From positions 2,666,001-2,730,000 of the forward strand of contig CP091064.1 in assembly GCA_021907015.1 (NCBI GenBank): 64,000 nt of DNA, in the 5' to 3' direction. The notes beneath the pieces were generated by a model. It had not been told where the DNA came from. It ran no database searches and saw only the letters and a list, made by a program, of their open reading frames with translations. How positions within the stretch are numbered: the stretch's first letter is position 1; each line of letters opens with the position of its first letter. The DNA comes from Pectobacterium sp. PL152. GTDB taxonomy: Bacteria; Pseudomonadota; Gammaproteobacteria; Enterobacterales; Enterobacteriaceae. The position numbers and the translations under genes were made by a program. Shown here one piece after another: positions 1-8,261 of this stretch.

Positions 1-215
1 TACGCAAGCGGTACGTCTAGCGCTTCTGCCAACTGCTGGGCAGTTTCAATACTTGCTTCGTGGACGCCTTTCTCATAGCGATTGATGCGTGTAACAGCAA
101 CGAATTCATCGATACCAGCAGCGATGCCGAGCTTTTTCTGCGATAAGCCTTTTGCTAGGCGAGCCTGTTTTAGCCGTTGGCAGAAAATGTCATGGTAATT
201 TTGTCTTGTCATCAT
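1..215 (-). CDS. Xre-family HTH repressor, 3' end beyond window
   Basis: This is the N-terminal part of a small Cro/C1-type DNA-binding protein, read leftwards from an ATG at 215 (a second ATG follows at once) and cut by the window edge. The visible 71 residues hold a classic helix-turn-helix (KGLSQKKLGIAAGIDEF, then RINRYEKG) followed by the start of a helix ending EALDVPLA. It is clearly paralogous to the minus-strand gene at 587-903, with the same N-terminal pattern (QxxxDIFxQRLK). Two ACTACG-N5-CGTAGT palindromes lie directly upstream, so autorepression is likely. Its biological target is unknown. The family assignment is firm from the sequence; a role in controlling the neighbouring accessory genes is inference. 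Confidence 0.85.
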   Translation of the reverse strand, partial: MMTRQNYHDIFCQRLKQARLAKGLSQKKLGIAAGIDEFVAVTRINRYEKGVHEASIETAQQLAEALDVPLA

Positions 216-216
216 G

Positions 217-233
217 ACTACGAGAATCGTAGT
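217..233. promoter_or_regulatory. Operator palindrome 1 of the first Xre gene
   Basis: A perfect inverted repeat, ACTACG-N5-CGTAGT, lies one base upstream of the Xre start codon at 215. It is one of four near-identical sites in the first kilobase. Repressor binding here would block translation initiation and transcription of the minus-strand gene. Confidence 0.75.
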
Positions 234-250
234 TTTTTCTTGAGCTAGAT

Positions 251-267
251 ACTACGAATAACGTAGT
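251..267. promoter_or_regulatory. Operator palindrome 2 of the first Xre gene
   Basis: A second perfect ACTACG-N5-CGTAGT repeat sits exactly 34 bp from the first, centre to centre. It lies between the divergent Xre gene (215) and the Ner-like gene (313), so it could control both directions. Confidence 0.75.
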
Positions 268-312
268 ATTAGTAGTGCATGTTCCTTTAATGATGAACAG
301 TTAGGAGGTTAG

Positions 313-571
313 ATGAAAAAGGATTGGCACAAAGCGGATATCATTGCTGCCTTACACAAGAAAAAGTACGTCAATGGCCGCGCTTTCACGTTCTGTAGGT
401 TTGAGTTCGTCAACGCTGGCAAATGTATTAACGCGACCTTGGCCTAAAGGAGAATGGCTGGTTGCAGGCGCACTTGGGATACATCCCGCCGAAATCTGGC
501 CGAGCCGTTATTATGATATGGAGGGGAGTTTGCTTGATCGAAAAGCGAAGATAAGAGGCGATAAAACGTAA
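313..571 (+). CDS. Ner-like (Nlp/SfsB type) DNA-binding protein, frameshifted
   Basis: A small Ner/Nlp-family transcription factor of about 85 residues. It starts at ATG 313, seven bases after an AGGAGG-like ribosome binding site (TTAGGAGGTTAG), with MKKDWHKADIIAALHK in one frame. It continues as STSMAALSRSVGLSSSTL, RPWPKGEWLVAGALGIHP and EIWPSRYYD in the next frame. The two halves join if one A is removed from the A5 run near 361-365. Ner is the Mu-phage repressor, and chromosomal homologues modulate sugar-use genes in E. coli. Here it stands divergent from an Xre repressor that has two operators in between, a phage-immunity-like arrangement. Family membership is clear; its targets cannot be read from the sequence. 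The break is probably a sequencing error. Confidence 0.85.
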
Positions 572-586
572 TGGATTTCTGGATAA

Positions 587-903
587 CTATTTATTTTTCA
601 GTGAGTTGATTATAGTTTTTTGCTCTGATGCTGATTGCTCTGCAAATGTCAGAATCATTTTTGCCAGGTTATCATCAGCGGCATAGAAATAGGCGAGAGG
701 AACATCTAGCGCTTCAGCTAAACGGCTGGCGGTGACGAGATTGGCCTCATGCACACCTTTCTCATAACGGTTAATTCGGGCGCTTGCTACGAACTCATCA
801 ATTCCGGCTGCAATGCCCAGCCCTTTCTGAGACAGCCCCTTAACAATCGGGCATCCTTGAGACGTTGACTGAAAATATCACGATGTTGCTGACGAGTATT
901 CAT
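587..903 (-). CDS. Second Xre-family HTH repressor, frameshifted
   Basis: A paralogue of the repressor at 1-215. It begins at ATG 903 with MNTRQQHRDIFSQRLKDARL. After a missing A in the TTAAGGGG stretch (about 840-842) the frame continues as KGLGIAAGIDEFVA, RINRYEKGVHEANL and EALDVPLAYFYAADD, and stops at 587 after NSLKNK. Repaired length is 105 residues, giving the full architecture that the window edge hides in the first copy: an HTH of about 60 residues, then a short C-terminal helix. Two operators of the same ACTACG-N5-CGTAGT type lie just upstream with the same 34 bp period, so the two paralogues probably bind each other's sites. What they regulate besides themselves is unknown. Confidence 0.85.
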
Positions 904-904
904 A

Positions 905-921
905 ACTACGATATTCGTAGG
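905..921. promoter_or_regulatory. Operator palindrome 1 of the second Xre gene
   Basis: ACTACG-N5-CGTAGG, a one-mismatch copy of the operator, starts two bases upstream of the start codon of the minus-strand Xre gene (903), the same position as at the first paralogue. Confidence 0.7.
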
Positions 922-938
922 TATGAAAGATCTTAGAT

Positions 939-955
939 ACTACGTATATCGTAGT
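939..955. promoter_or_regulatory. Operator palindrome 2 of the second Xre gene
   Basis: A perfect ACTACG-N5-CGTAGT repeat, 34 bp from its partner, reproducing the spacing seen at 217-267. Confidence 0.75.
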
Positions 956-969
956 TATTGATTAGTGAT

Positions 970-996
970 AACCCCACCTTCTAGGAAGGTGGGGTT
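970..996. terminator. Strong isolated hairpin, possible terminator or IS remnant
   Basis: An 11-bp perfect stem (AACCCCACCTT with AAGGTGGGGTT) closes a 5-base loop. No T-run follows on the plus strand, so a rho-independent terminator is doubtful. Hairpins of this kind also form the ends of IS200/IS605 elements, but no transposase is present. The stretch from 997 to 1390 is AT-rich and holds no gene I can support. Confidence 0.4.
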
Positions 997-1394
997 GATG
1001 ACATCACATGTCTTTGTTATTTACCGATTCAATGTCTCGATAAAAATGCATTTTTTAAACATATGTAGTGAAGTCTGGATAAGCCTTTTATCAATTCCTA
1101 GAGCTTTCTTCTCAAAGTTAGCTGATGGAAGGTGTCTCTGCGCAGGCATTAGATAATTCACTAGCAGCATTCGCTGAATTTGAGTGTTGGGTAATATTGT
1201 TAAATAATAGTAGGGGGTAAATAAAGACTGATATGAGATAAGTCTGCCTTATACGGTCAGGTGTTCATAAAAATAAATTAAAACAATATGATAAATAATT
1301 TTCGAATGAGAGACGTTAATAAAAACCGAGTTGGTTTATGGTATCATGCTAATAATTTATAATTTTATTATTCCGGTTGTTTATTGTTTTATCT

Positions 1395-1403
1395 TGATAT
1401 ACT
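1395..1403 (+). promoter_or_regulatory. Extended -10 promoter
   Basis: TGATATACT matches an extended -10 element (TGnTATAAT type). It lies about 240 bp upstream of the ATPase-nuclease gene and directly before a perfect Shine-Dalgarno sequence at 1415-1421. It is the best promoter candidate for that locus. Confidence 0.45.
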
Positions 1404-1426
1404 CCTATATGAACAAGGAGGTGAGA

Positions 1427-1498
1427 GTGATTGGCTTCAAAAAAACATTTTTCTATGAGACGAAACTTGTCTCTTCAATAAATATAATTTATTTTTAA
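1427..1498 (+). CDS. Candidate 23-residue small ORF
   Basis: A GTG codon at 1427 stands five bases after a perfect AAGGAGG ribosome binding site (1415-1421), itself just behind an extended -10 promoter. It opens a 23-codon frame reading MIGFKKTFFYETK and ending SSINIIYF before TAA. The RNA would contain a short stem (GAGAC...GTCTC, about 1457-1473). It could be a leader peptide for the downstream ATPase-nuclease gene, a small membrane-active peptide, or chance. I do not recognise it. The start signals are unusually good for so small a frame, which is the only reason to list it. Confidence 0.3.
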   Translation: MIGFKKTFFYETKLVSSINIIYF

Positions 1499-1646
1499 TG
1501 ATAGGTTGAGTAACAACAAGCTAATCTATTTTAGTCTCAAGGTAGAAAAAACAATGGACTACTTAGATCTATTGGATACCATTTTATAATTTTTGCATTT
1601 TAGGAAAAATATTCCTCCTCATTAATTTCTATCAGTATTACATGGG

Positions 1647-3765
1647 ATGAAGAAATTGAAAATGATTCGTGCAAGCTTGCTTGGTGAGCAGACAGCAGAA
1701 AATGATGGGAAGCTTTTACTTGAGAATTTTATTGAAACACCTGAATATCGTTCGGTAATTGAGACCAAAGATAGTACTGTCGTTGTTGGACGACGAGGGA
1801 CAGGAAAGAGTGCGATGTTTGCAAAATTGTCCAATCACTGGGGCAGTCAAAAGCTACTAATATAATAGCAATAGCTCCGGAGGATTATCAAACCATTGGT
1901 TTTAGAGGGTTGTTTAAAATATTTGAGAAGAAATATTCTTATGTTCGAACAGTAGCAAAAATTGCATGGAAATATGGAATGTTAATGGAGATTTTAGAAC
2001 ATCTATCTCGTAGTTTTAAAACAAAAGATAAAATAAGAGACTATCCTGCCGTACAGCAACAATTGAAGAAATGGAATATTCAAAATAGAGATTTTTTCTC
2101 TCGGATAACATATATATTAGTTCCTTTCTTAAAAATTGATGAAGAGGTTGAGTTGAAAATTGGTAGTTTATATAACTTCTTAGATATTGATAAGTTAGAA
2201 CAATGTGTTAGTGAGCTATTGAAGCAGTCTCCTGTAAGGTTTTATATTCTAATTGATAGAATGGATGAGGGGTATGAGAATGATGAAGGTGGGGCTGCGA
2301 TAATTTCAGGTGCTATAGCAGTTTCATCAGAATTAAATAAACGACACGAGCATATTAGAGCTGTTATGTTTCAACGTGACAATATTATTCGTTCTGTTCA
2401 AAAATTTGATCCTGACTATTCTCGCAATGTGGAAGGTGAAGTGATTACTATTCATTGGGATACTTATCAACTTCAGAATTTAGTTGCGAAAAGACTAAAT
2501 TCCGCTTTTCAGTTTGGTCTCGAGAATGCTCAGAAAATATGGGACCGATGTACAGCTGATGAAGGATATGGAAGAGAGCTAAAAGGAATTGATGGTTTAA
2601 AAAATGCCTTCAATTTACTCTTTATCGTCCTAGAGACCTTTTATCTTTACTAAATCAGGCCTTTTATAATGCTGCTAGAGAAGATAGGAATACGATAGTA
2701 CTTGCTGATTTAGAAGCAACAGCGAAAACTATATCGGGAGCAAGGCTAGATGATCTGAAAAAGAGTATAGTTCCATAATACCTTCTTTATCATTTGCAGT
2801 AAGTTTGTTTCAAAATGGAAACCCTGAGCTAAGCTTCAATGAGGCTATAGAGTTGCTAGATAATATGTCAATTGTGCTTTCGGAGCGAAGTGCTAGTCCA
2901 GAGGCATTGCAAGATTATACTATTTTAAAAAGCGATGGGCTAGTTCGCTCTTTATATAGTATTGGTTTCGCTGGCACACATGATGAACATTCTAACACTT
3001 TTACATTTTGTCATGATGGTAGACAACCTGATAGAGAGTTTACAGCTAAAGATAGGATTCTAATTCACCCTTGTTATTGATAGCATTAAATTTGTCAAAG
3101 AATGCTTTGGCTCCTGATGAAGCACAGCAAATTAACGATGAATATGAAATAAAAGTTGCATCAGTTTCACCAAAATTAGAGCTCAGCGCATAGGCGCTTT
3201 GATTGCTGATTTAGGTAATATTGATCCGGGGAAAGAACACGCTAATGATTTTGAAGAATGGGTTCTTACTGCGGTACGAACAGTTTTTGCTGGACATCTT
3301 AGTAATATTGAAAAGAAAGTTAATGGGGATGCAGTGCAAAGGAGAGATATTGTTGGGACTAATATAGGAAAATCGGATGCATGGGCTAGAATTGAGAAGG
3401 ATTATAAAGTACGACAGGTTGTTTTTGAAGCGAAGAATTTTTCTTCTATTGGACGTGATGAGTATAGGCAGATGTCTACATATTTACATAATATGTATGG
3501 TAAGTTTGGGTTTATAGTTACAAGAGATTCTGAAGAGTCCCTACGTGCAGGAGCGGAATTAGATTGGGTAAGGGAAATATATAATAATGAGCAAAAGTTA
3601 ATCATTAGGCTTTCTTATAAGTTTTTTACTAGGCTACTTGGAAAGTTGAGGAGTCCAGAAAAGCATGATGCAGTAGATAGTGCCTTAAATTCAATTTTGG
3701 ATACTTATGAAAGGAGTTATTTAAGCCTACAAACTACCAGGACAAATAGGAGAAGAAGTAAATAA
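1647..3765 (+). CDS. P-loop ATPase fused to PD-(D/E)XK nuclease, candidate defence gene, frameshifted
   Basis: The locus reads as one protein of about 707 residues broken by five single-base deletions in homopolymers, near 1849-1852 (A), 2598-2605 (A), 2758-2763 (A), 3068-3070 (C) and 3171-3175 (A). Restoring these bases gives exactly 708 codons. The N-terminal half is a P-loop ATPase: Walker A GRRGTGKS at residues 48-55 and Walker B FYILIDRMDE with D204 and E208. From memory it resembles the uncharacterised Sll1717-type ATPases. The C-terminal domain carries RRDIVG (D569) and VVFEAKN (E596-x-K598), the PD-(D/E)XK nuclease pattern. ATPase-plus-nuclease fusions on AT-rich inserts next to Xre regulators are typical of anti-phage or anti-plasmid systems. 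The domain calls rest on visible motifs; the defence role is inference. Confidence 0.7.
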
Positions 3766-3768
3766 AAT

Positions 3769-4080
3769 TTATTTATTTTTATTGAAAGCTAGAATTGATT
3801 TTAGTGTTGGTTATTGGCGTGTTTATAATTCTATTTTTATTAAAATTAGCATGTGTTTAATTGAATTTGATAATTATATAAAGGTTTTTATATTTTAATT
3901 TTTAATTAAAATAAATAATAATTTGATATTTTTGGTATTAAAAATCAGGAATATTTAATGAGATTTTTTCTTCATGATGGAAAATAAGACCTGATATTTT
4001 ATGAAAACGGTGAAAATTGAAAGGAAAAGTATCGCGACCGTGATTTTATAAAATAGAGCCCTTCTGAATAAATAAGACTT
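3769..4080. other. AT-rich intergenic stretch without a gene
   Basis: About 310 bases of very AT-rich DNA between the ATPase-nuclease gene and the yicC terminator. I see no coding frame, repeat or tRNA in it. It probably marks the right border of the accessory patch. Confidence 0.5.
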
Positions 4081-4082
4081 TC

Positions 4083-4109
4083 AGAAAAACGCCCTGAAAA
4101 CAGGGCGTT
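4083..4109 (-). terminator. Rho-independent terminator of yicC
   Basis: A 9-bp stem (AACGCCCTG with CAGGGCGTT, loop AAAA) is followed on the minus strand by a T-rich run, 28 bp past the yicC stop. It can act for the gene reading leftwards. Confidence 0.85.
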
Positions 4110-4136
4110 GTGGCAGTCCGTGGAGTAGGGTAGAGA

Positions 4137-5000
4137 TTACTCAATATTCTGAATCTGTTCCCGCATTTGCTCGATTAGCACCTTCAATTCAATAGCTGAC
4201 GCAGTGACGTCGGCGTTGATGGATTTCGAGGCCAGCGTGTTCGATTCGCGGTTGAATTCCTGCATCATGAAGTCGAGGCGGCGGCCGACGGCTTCTTCTT
4301 TTTTCAGGATTTTGTAGGTTTCTTTGACGTGAGCATCGAGGCGATCGAGTTCTTCGGCGACGTCGACGCGCTGCGCCATCAGCACCAGTTCCTGTTCCAG
4401 ACGGTTATTTTCCAGCTGTACCTGTGCATCTTCCAGCTTGCTTTGCAGGCGTTCACGCTGCCAGAGCAGGATGTTCGGCATCTGGGCGCGCACTTTGACG
4501 ACTTCGGCGCTGACGCCAGCCAGACGCTGTTCGATCAGGGCTTTCAACGCGTTGCCTTCGCTTTCACGGGCGGCGATGAAGTCATCTAGCGTGCCTTCCA
4601 ACGCGATCAGCAGTTCGGCGCTGATGGCGTCCAGATCCTGCTCTTCCGCCGACATCACGCCGGGCCAGCGCAGGATATCAACCGGGTTGATTTCTCCTTC
4701 GTCGCTCTGCATTTTGACCCAGTTGGCGGCATTAACCAGCTGTTTCGCCAGCTTTTCGTTCAGGATCAGCGCACTTTGCGCGCTCGGGTCGAGCTCAAAA
4801 CGCAGGTTGCATTCGATTTTGCCACGGGTTAAACGGGCGCGGATGCGCTCACGCGCGACAGGTTCGAGGCTGCGGAATTGTTCCGGTAAACGAAGATAGG
4901 TTTCCAGATAGCGCTGGTTAACGGAACGCAGTTCCCAGGCTGCGCTTCCCCAGTTGCCCTTGATCTCTCGGCGGGCGTAAGCGGTCATGCTGCGAATCAT
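4137..5000 (-). CDS. yicC: YicC family endoribonuclease
   Basis: YicC is a widespread ribonuclease; in E. coli it takes part in turnover of small RNAs such as RyhB. The ATG at 5000 gives 287 residues beginning MIRSMTAYARREIKG, the same length and start as E. coli YicC; a longer in-frame extension to 5021 is possible but not conserved. The C-terminus (NRESNTLASKS, IELKVLIEQMREQIQNIE) is nearly identical to the E. coli protein. The gene stands alone on the minus strand, ends in a clear terminator, and borders the accessory patch on the side where E. coli carries dinD. Confidence 0.95.
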   Translation of the reverse strand: MIRSMTAYARREIKGNWGSAAWELRSVNQRYLETYLRLPEQFRSLEPVARERIRARLTRGKIECNLRFELDPSAQSALILNEKLAKQLVNAANWVKMQSDEGEINPVDILRWPGVMSAEEQDLDAISAELLIALEGTLDDFIAARESEGNALKALIEQRLAGVSAEVVKVRAQMPNILLWQRERLQSKLEDAQVQLENNRLEQELVLMAQRVDVAEELDRLDAHVKETYKILKKEEAVGRRLDFMMQEFNRESNTLASKSINADVTASAIELKVLIEQMREQIQNIE

Positions 5001-5091
5001 TGGTGCATACCTGTTAAGCAAATGATGAGAGGATTATAGCGTTGAGCTCCCGCAGGGGATAGAAAAAACCGTCCGTGGTGTCTGTCGTGAA

Positions 5092-6000
5092 TCAGGCGGC
5101 GTTAAGCAGGGCTTCGTTTTGTCTGGCGATGTCGCGACAGCGGTTTTTCATCATCTGTTTCAGTTGCAGCGTCGCCTGTGATTGCGGGTTATCACGACGG
5201 CTGATCAGCGTGACTTCAAAAGGCAGCGGCTGGTCGATAGGGACGATTTTGAGCTGGTCGGCATAGCGGCAGGCGGTAAAGAGATCGACGATGCCTGCAC
5301 CGCCGCCCGCCAGCACCATGTCGGCGATCACCGAGTAGGTTTTGATATAGAGCGATGCCGCCGGCTGTAGTGCTCTGTCGCGCAGCGCACGGTGTACCAC
5401 CTGACCGAGCGGGTCCTGATGCTGCATCATCAGCAGGTTGTTGTTGCACAGCCATTCCAGAGATACCGGGCCGTTTATCGGGCTGTTTTTCGGCAGCAGG
5501 GCAACCATCGTGGATTGGAACAGTGGCTCAGCCAGTAGCTCGGACGGCACCTGCTGACCAAAGATCAGCGCGAAATCGAGCTGGTTTTGCAGGATGTTCT
5601 GGCACAGCGTGCTGAAGTGTTCGGTGACGAGTTCGACGTTAACCGAGGCTGCCTGCTTATGAAATTCCACCAGCGTTGGCGCCACGATCATCTGCCCGAA
5701 CGCGTGTGCTGCACCCAGCCGTACGGAGTGTGCCTTGCTGGTTTTGATTTGTTCGGTAAGGGAACTGATGCTTTGCAGATGGCTAAAAAGCTCCTGCACT
5801 TTCGGGATCAGGCGTAGCCCTTCTTCAGTGGCGACCATCCCCTGAGTTCGACGTTCAAACAGGGAAAAACCGAGCTGCTGTTCCGCGTGGTTCAATACCC
5901 GACTGACGTTGGGCTGTGAAACGTTGAGCAAACGGGCGGCGCCGCTGATGGTGCCTGCCTGAACAATGGCCTGGAAGATTTCAATATGGCGTAATCGCAT
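5092..6000 (-). CDS. LysR-family transcriptional regulator
   Basis: A LysR-type regulator of 302 residues from ATG 6000; the 33 codons upstream in frame are not conserved-looking. The winged HTH is at residues 1-60 (MRLRHIEIFQAIVQAGTISG, then LLNVSQPNVSRVLNHAEQQLG), followed by the usual periplasmic-binding-like effector domain to about residue 295. It lies downstream of the peptide operon on the same strand, beyond an ERIC element and a hairpin, so it probably has its own promoter. A T-N11-A palindrome upstream of the operon (15793-15807) is the type of site a LysR protein binds, making that operon a plausible target. The effector is unknown. Confidence 0.88.
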   Translation of the reverse strand: MRLRHIEIFQAIVQAGTISGAARLLNVSQPNVSRVLNHAEQQLGFSLFERRTQGMVATEEGLRLIPKVQELFSHLQSISSLTEQIKTSKAHSVRLGAAHAFGQMIVAPTLVEFHKQAASVNVELVTEHFSTLCQNILQNQLDFALIFGQQVPSELLAEPLFQSTMVALLPKNSPINGPVSLEWLCNNNLLMMQHQDPLGQVVHRALRDRALQPAASLYIKTYSVIADMVLAGGGAGIVDLFTACRYADQLKIVPIDQPLPFEVTLISRRDNPQSQATLQLKQMMKNRCRDIARQNEALLNAA

Positions 6001-6080
6001 GGTGCAGGCTCCGGCTGACGCTTTCTGGTGAGCATCGTATGAGTAATAACCAAAAAGTCTGCAATTATTACGCCAGATTA

Positions 6081-6285
<205 letters not shown>

Positions 6286-6343
6286 AGGCCGCGATGAATG
6301 GTCGATAGATAAACGATGAGGGTGCATTGTGCACTATTTTGAC

Positions 6344-6377
6344 GCCCAATAATGGTGCGATTGCACCGATATTGGGC
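6344..6377. terminator. Hairpin downstream of the peptide operon
   Basis: A long imperfect stem (GCCCAATAATGGTGC with GCACCGATATTGGGC, loop GATT) lies 30 bp past the iaaA stop. The T-run on the minus side is weak, so termination may be partial. It probably ends the operon. Confidence 0.55.
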
Positions 6378-6406
6378 ATTCTGGTTCTATTTTGGCTGCT
6401 GACAGC

Positions 6407-7354
6407 TTAACGATAGATATCGGCGATCGGGGCTTCTCCCACGTAACCGTAGCCGCGGTACATGCCTTCACTGTTAAATGGCAGGGCGATGTTGCCCGCT
6501 TTATCGACGGCAATTAGCCCACCGCTGCCGTCCATCCGCACCAGTTTCTCCATCACGACGCGATCGCTGGCCTGCTGTAGCGTGAGTCCGGCGTATTCCA
6601 TCAGCGCCGAGACATCATAAGCGGCGACAGCACGCATAAAGACTTCGCCGGTGCCGGTGCAGGAAACGGCCACTGTTTGGTTATTGGCGTAACAGCCTGC
6701 ACCGATAATCGGGCTGTCGCCCACGCGTCCGGCCTGTTTGTTGGTCATGCCGCCCGTTGAGGTGGCTGCCGCAAGGTTACCTGCGCTGTCGAGCGCGACC
6801 GCGCCGACGGTACCGAATTTACGGTCGGGATCGATAGGGTCGCTCTGGCCGTCATGGTCGAGAATGACGCGGCCTGTGCCTGCTTGCGCGTTATGCAACT
6901 GTTGACGGCGTTCGTCGGTGGAGAAAAATGCAGGGTCAACCTTTTCCAGACCGTGCTGTTCTGCAAATGCTTCCGCGCCGTCAGCGGTAAACATCACGTG
7001 CGGGCTGGCTTCGAGAACGGTGCGGGCTGCCAGAATCGGGTTACGGATATGGCTGACGCAGCTCACCGCGCCAGCATCCAGCGAACGTCCGTCCATGATG
7101 CTGGCGTCCAGTTCGTGGGTTTCCGCGTGGGTGAAGACTGAGCCGTGTCCGGCGTTGAACAGCGGGCACTCTTCCAGCAGGCGGACGGCCTCCGTCACGG
7201 CATCCAGCGCACTGCCGTTTTCGGCCAGAATGCGTTGTCCGCTGGCGACAATCTCGGACAGCGCGGCCAGATAACGCTGTTCTTTTTCAGGGCTCATGGC
7301 CGAGCGGGTCAGCGCACCAGCGCCACCGTGGATCACAATCACGGGTTTCGTCAT
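6407..7354 (-). CDS. iaaA: Isoaspartyl peptidase / type III L-asparaginase
   Basis: An Ntn-hydrolase that removes beta-aspartyl (isoaspartyl) residues from dipeptides and also hydrolyses L-asparagine. It matures by self-cleavage before a threonine. The 315-residue protein starts MTKPVIVIHGGAGALTR. The cleavage site is FGTVGAVALD with Thr182 as the new N-terminal nucleophile, and the substrate-binding stretch RVGDSPIIGAGCYAN follows. Length and motifs match E. coli IaaA (321). It is the last gene of the peptide operon, as iaaA is physically linked to gsiABCD in E. coli (there first, here last). A 59-bp gap with a short stem separates it from dppA. The enzyme is cytoplasmic. Confidence 0.95.
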   Translation of the reverse strand: MTKPVIVIHGGAGALTRSAMSPEKEQRYLAALSEIVASGQRILAENGSALDAVTEAVRLLEECPLFNAGHGSVFTHAETHELDASIMDGRSLDAGAVSCVSHIRNPILAARTVLEASPHVMFTADGAEAFAEQHGLEKVDPAFFSTDERRQQLHNAQAGTGRVILDHDGQSDPIDPDRKFGTVGAVALDSAGNLAAATSTGGMTNKQAGRVGDSPIIGAGCYANNQTVAVSCTGTGEVFMRAVAAYDVSALMEYAGLTLQQASDRVVMEKLVRMDGSGGLIAVDKAGNIALPFNSEGMYRGYGYVGEAPIADIYR

Positions 7355-7383
7355 GCGATAAATTCTCTTTTCAGTCGGTTTAC

Positions 7384-7402
7384 GCCTCTCTAAAAGAGGC
7401 GG
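7384..7402. other. Short intercistronic stem-loop
   Basis: CGCCTCT and AGAGGCG form a small stem in the 59-bp gap between dppA and iaaA. It may tune expression of the last gene or stabilise the upstream message. There is no T-run. Confidence 0.35.
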
Positions 7403-7413
7403 ATAGACCGGAA

Positions 7414-8235
7414 TCAGTTTTGCGTTGTCGCCAGATAGGAAAATGCACCCAGCAGACTGGTGATTTCCCGCATGCTCTGCGCCGTATAACCTACGGTTAT
7501 GGCATCCAAACGTTCAACGCTCGGCAGCAGACAGAATAGATCGGCCAGTACCGGTTTTGCCACCATCAGTTCGAGGCGATAGGGCGCCTGAATCCGTGAG
7601 TTCAGCGTCTGGTGGGCTTTTTCTACCGCTGCTTTTGCCGCGTCACGAATCACCTGACGCGCCTGTTCGGTGCTGAGGGATTCAGCCGCGTGCTGCGAGA
7701 TGGCGCGTTTGACGCAGGCGTAGTCGGTGGCGGGGTAATAGCGGGCGATCCAGCTCTGGAGCGTGTCGTCACCGCTGACCAGCCAAAGTGGCGTCTTCTG
7801 TTCTACGCCAGCGGCAGCGTAGATGTCGCTCTCGCCCATGATTTCACCGTTGATGCGCACGCGGTAGAACGCACGACCGTTGATGGTATGCGACAGCACG
7901 CCAAACTCGCCTGCGGCGCTGTGGTAGCCGATGAACATCAGGCCATCGAACTGCTGTTGCTCCAGCCCTTCTACCATCGAATAGCCGCGCGGTTTGCCCT
8001 GTACCAGCCGGGCGCGAGGGTCGATGTTCTCTGCGCGCAGGTTGACCATCGCCGCGTGACTGTCGGCAACGACGACTTCTGTTGCGCCACCCGCGAACGC
8101 GCCGTCAATCGCGGCATTCACTTCCTGCTCCATCAGGCCGCGTGCCAACTGGTATTCCGCGGTGCCGGGGCTGCACTGCTCCGGGCGCATGACGCCCGCG
8201 ATCCCTTCGATATCAGCAGAAATAAACACTTTCAT
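7414..8235 (-). CDS. M55-family D-aminopeptidase (DppA-like)
   Basis: A zinc D-aminopeptidase of the DppA/M55 family, 273 residues, which removes N-terminal D-amino acids such as D-Ala from short peptides. The metal-binding residues of the family are visible: D8 and E10 in SADIEG, H60 in VADSH, and H105 in GYHS. The start at ATG 8235 leaves 26 bp to the upstream gene. Bacillus DppA is likewise encoded with a dipeptide ABC transporter, which fits the GsiABCD genes here. The D-Ala-containing dipeptides released from peptidoglycan are the expected substrates, though that is inference from the family. Confidence 0.9.
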   Translation of the reverse strand: MKVFISADIEGIAGVMRPEQCSPGTAEYQLARGLMEQEVNAAIDGAFAGGATEVVVADSHAAMVNLRAENIDPRARLVQGKPRGYSMVEGLEQQQFDGLMFIGYHSAAGEFGVLSHTINGRAFYRVRINGEIMGESDIYAAAGVEQKTPLWLVSGDDTLQSWIARYYPATDYACVKRAISQHAAESLSTEQARQVIRDAAKAAVEKAHQTLNSRIQAPYRLELMVAKPVLADLFCLLPSVERLDAITVGYTAQSMREITSLLGAFSYLATTQN

Positions 8236-8261
8236 AATCAGTTTCCTACGGAAGAATGGGC

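Noticed and set aside
965-1156. Possible 63-residue protein after the hairpin
   Set aside because: It starts in the hairpin itself, has no ribosome binding site, and its composition looks random. A short frame near 1125-1220 (MEGVSAQALDNSLAAF) was also considered but has no support.
1849-3175. Programmed ribosomal frameshifting in the ATPase-nuclease gene
   Set aside because: Five separate shifts in one gene, without slippery heptamers followed by structures, is not plausible. The same kind of break occurs in housekeeping genes.
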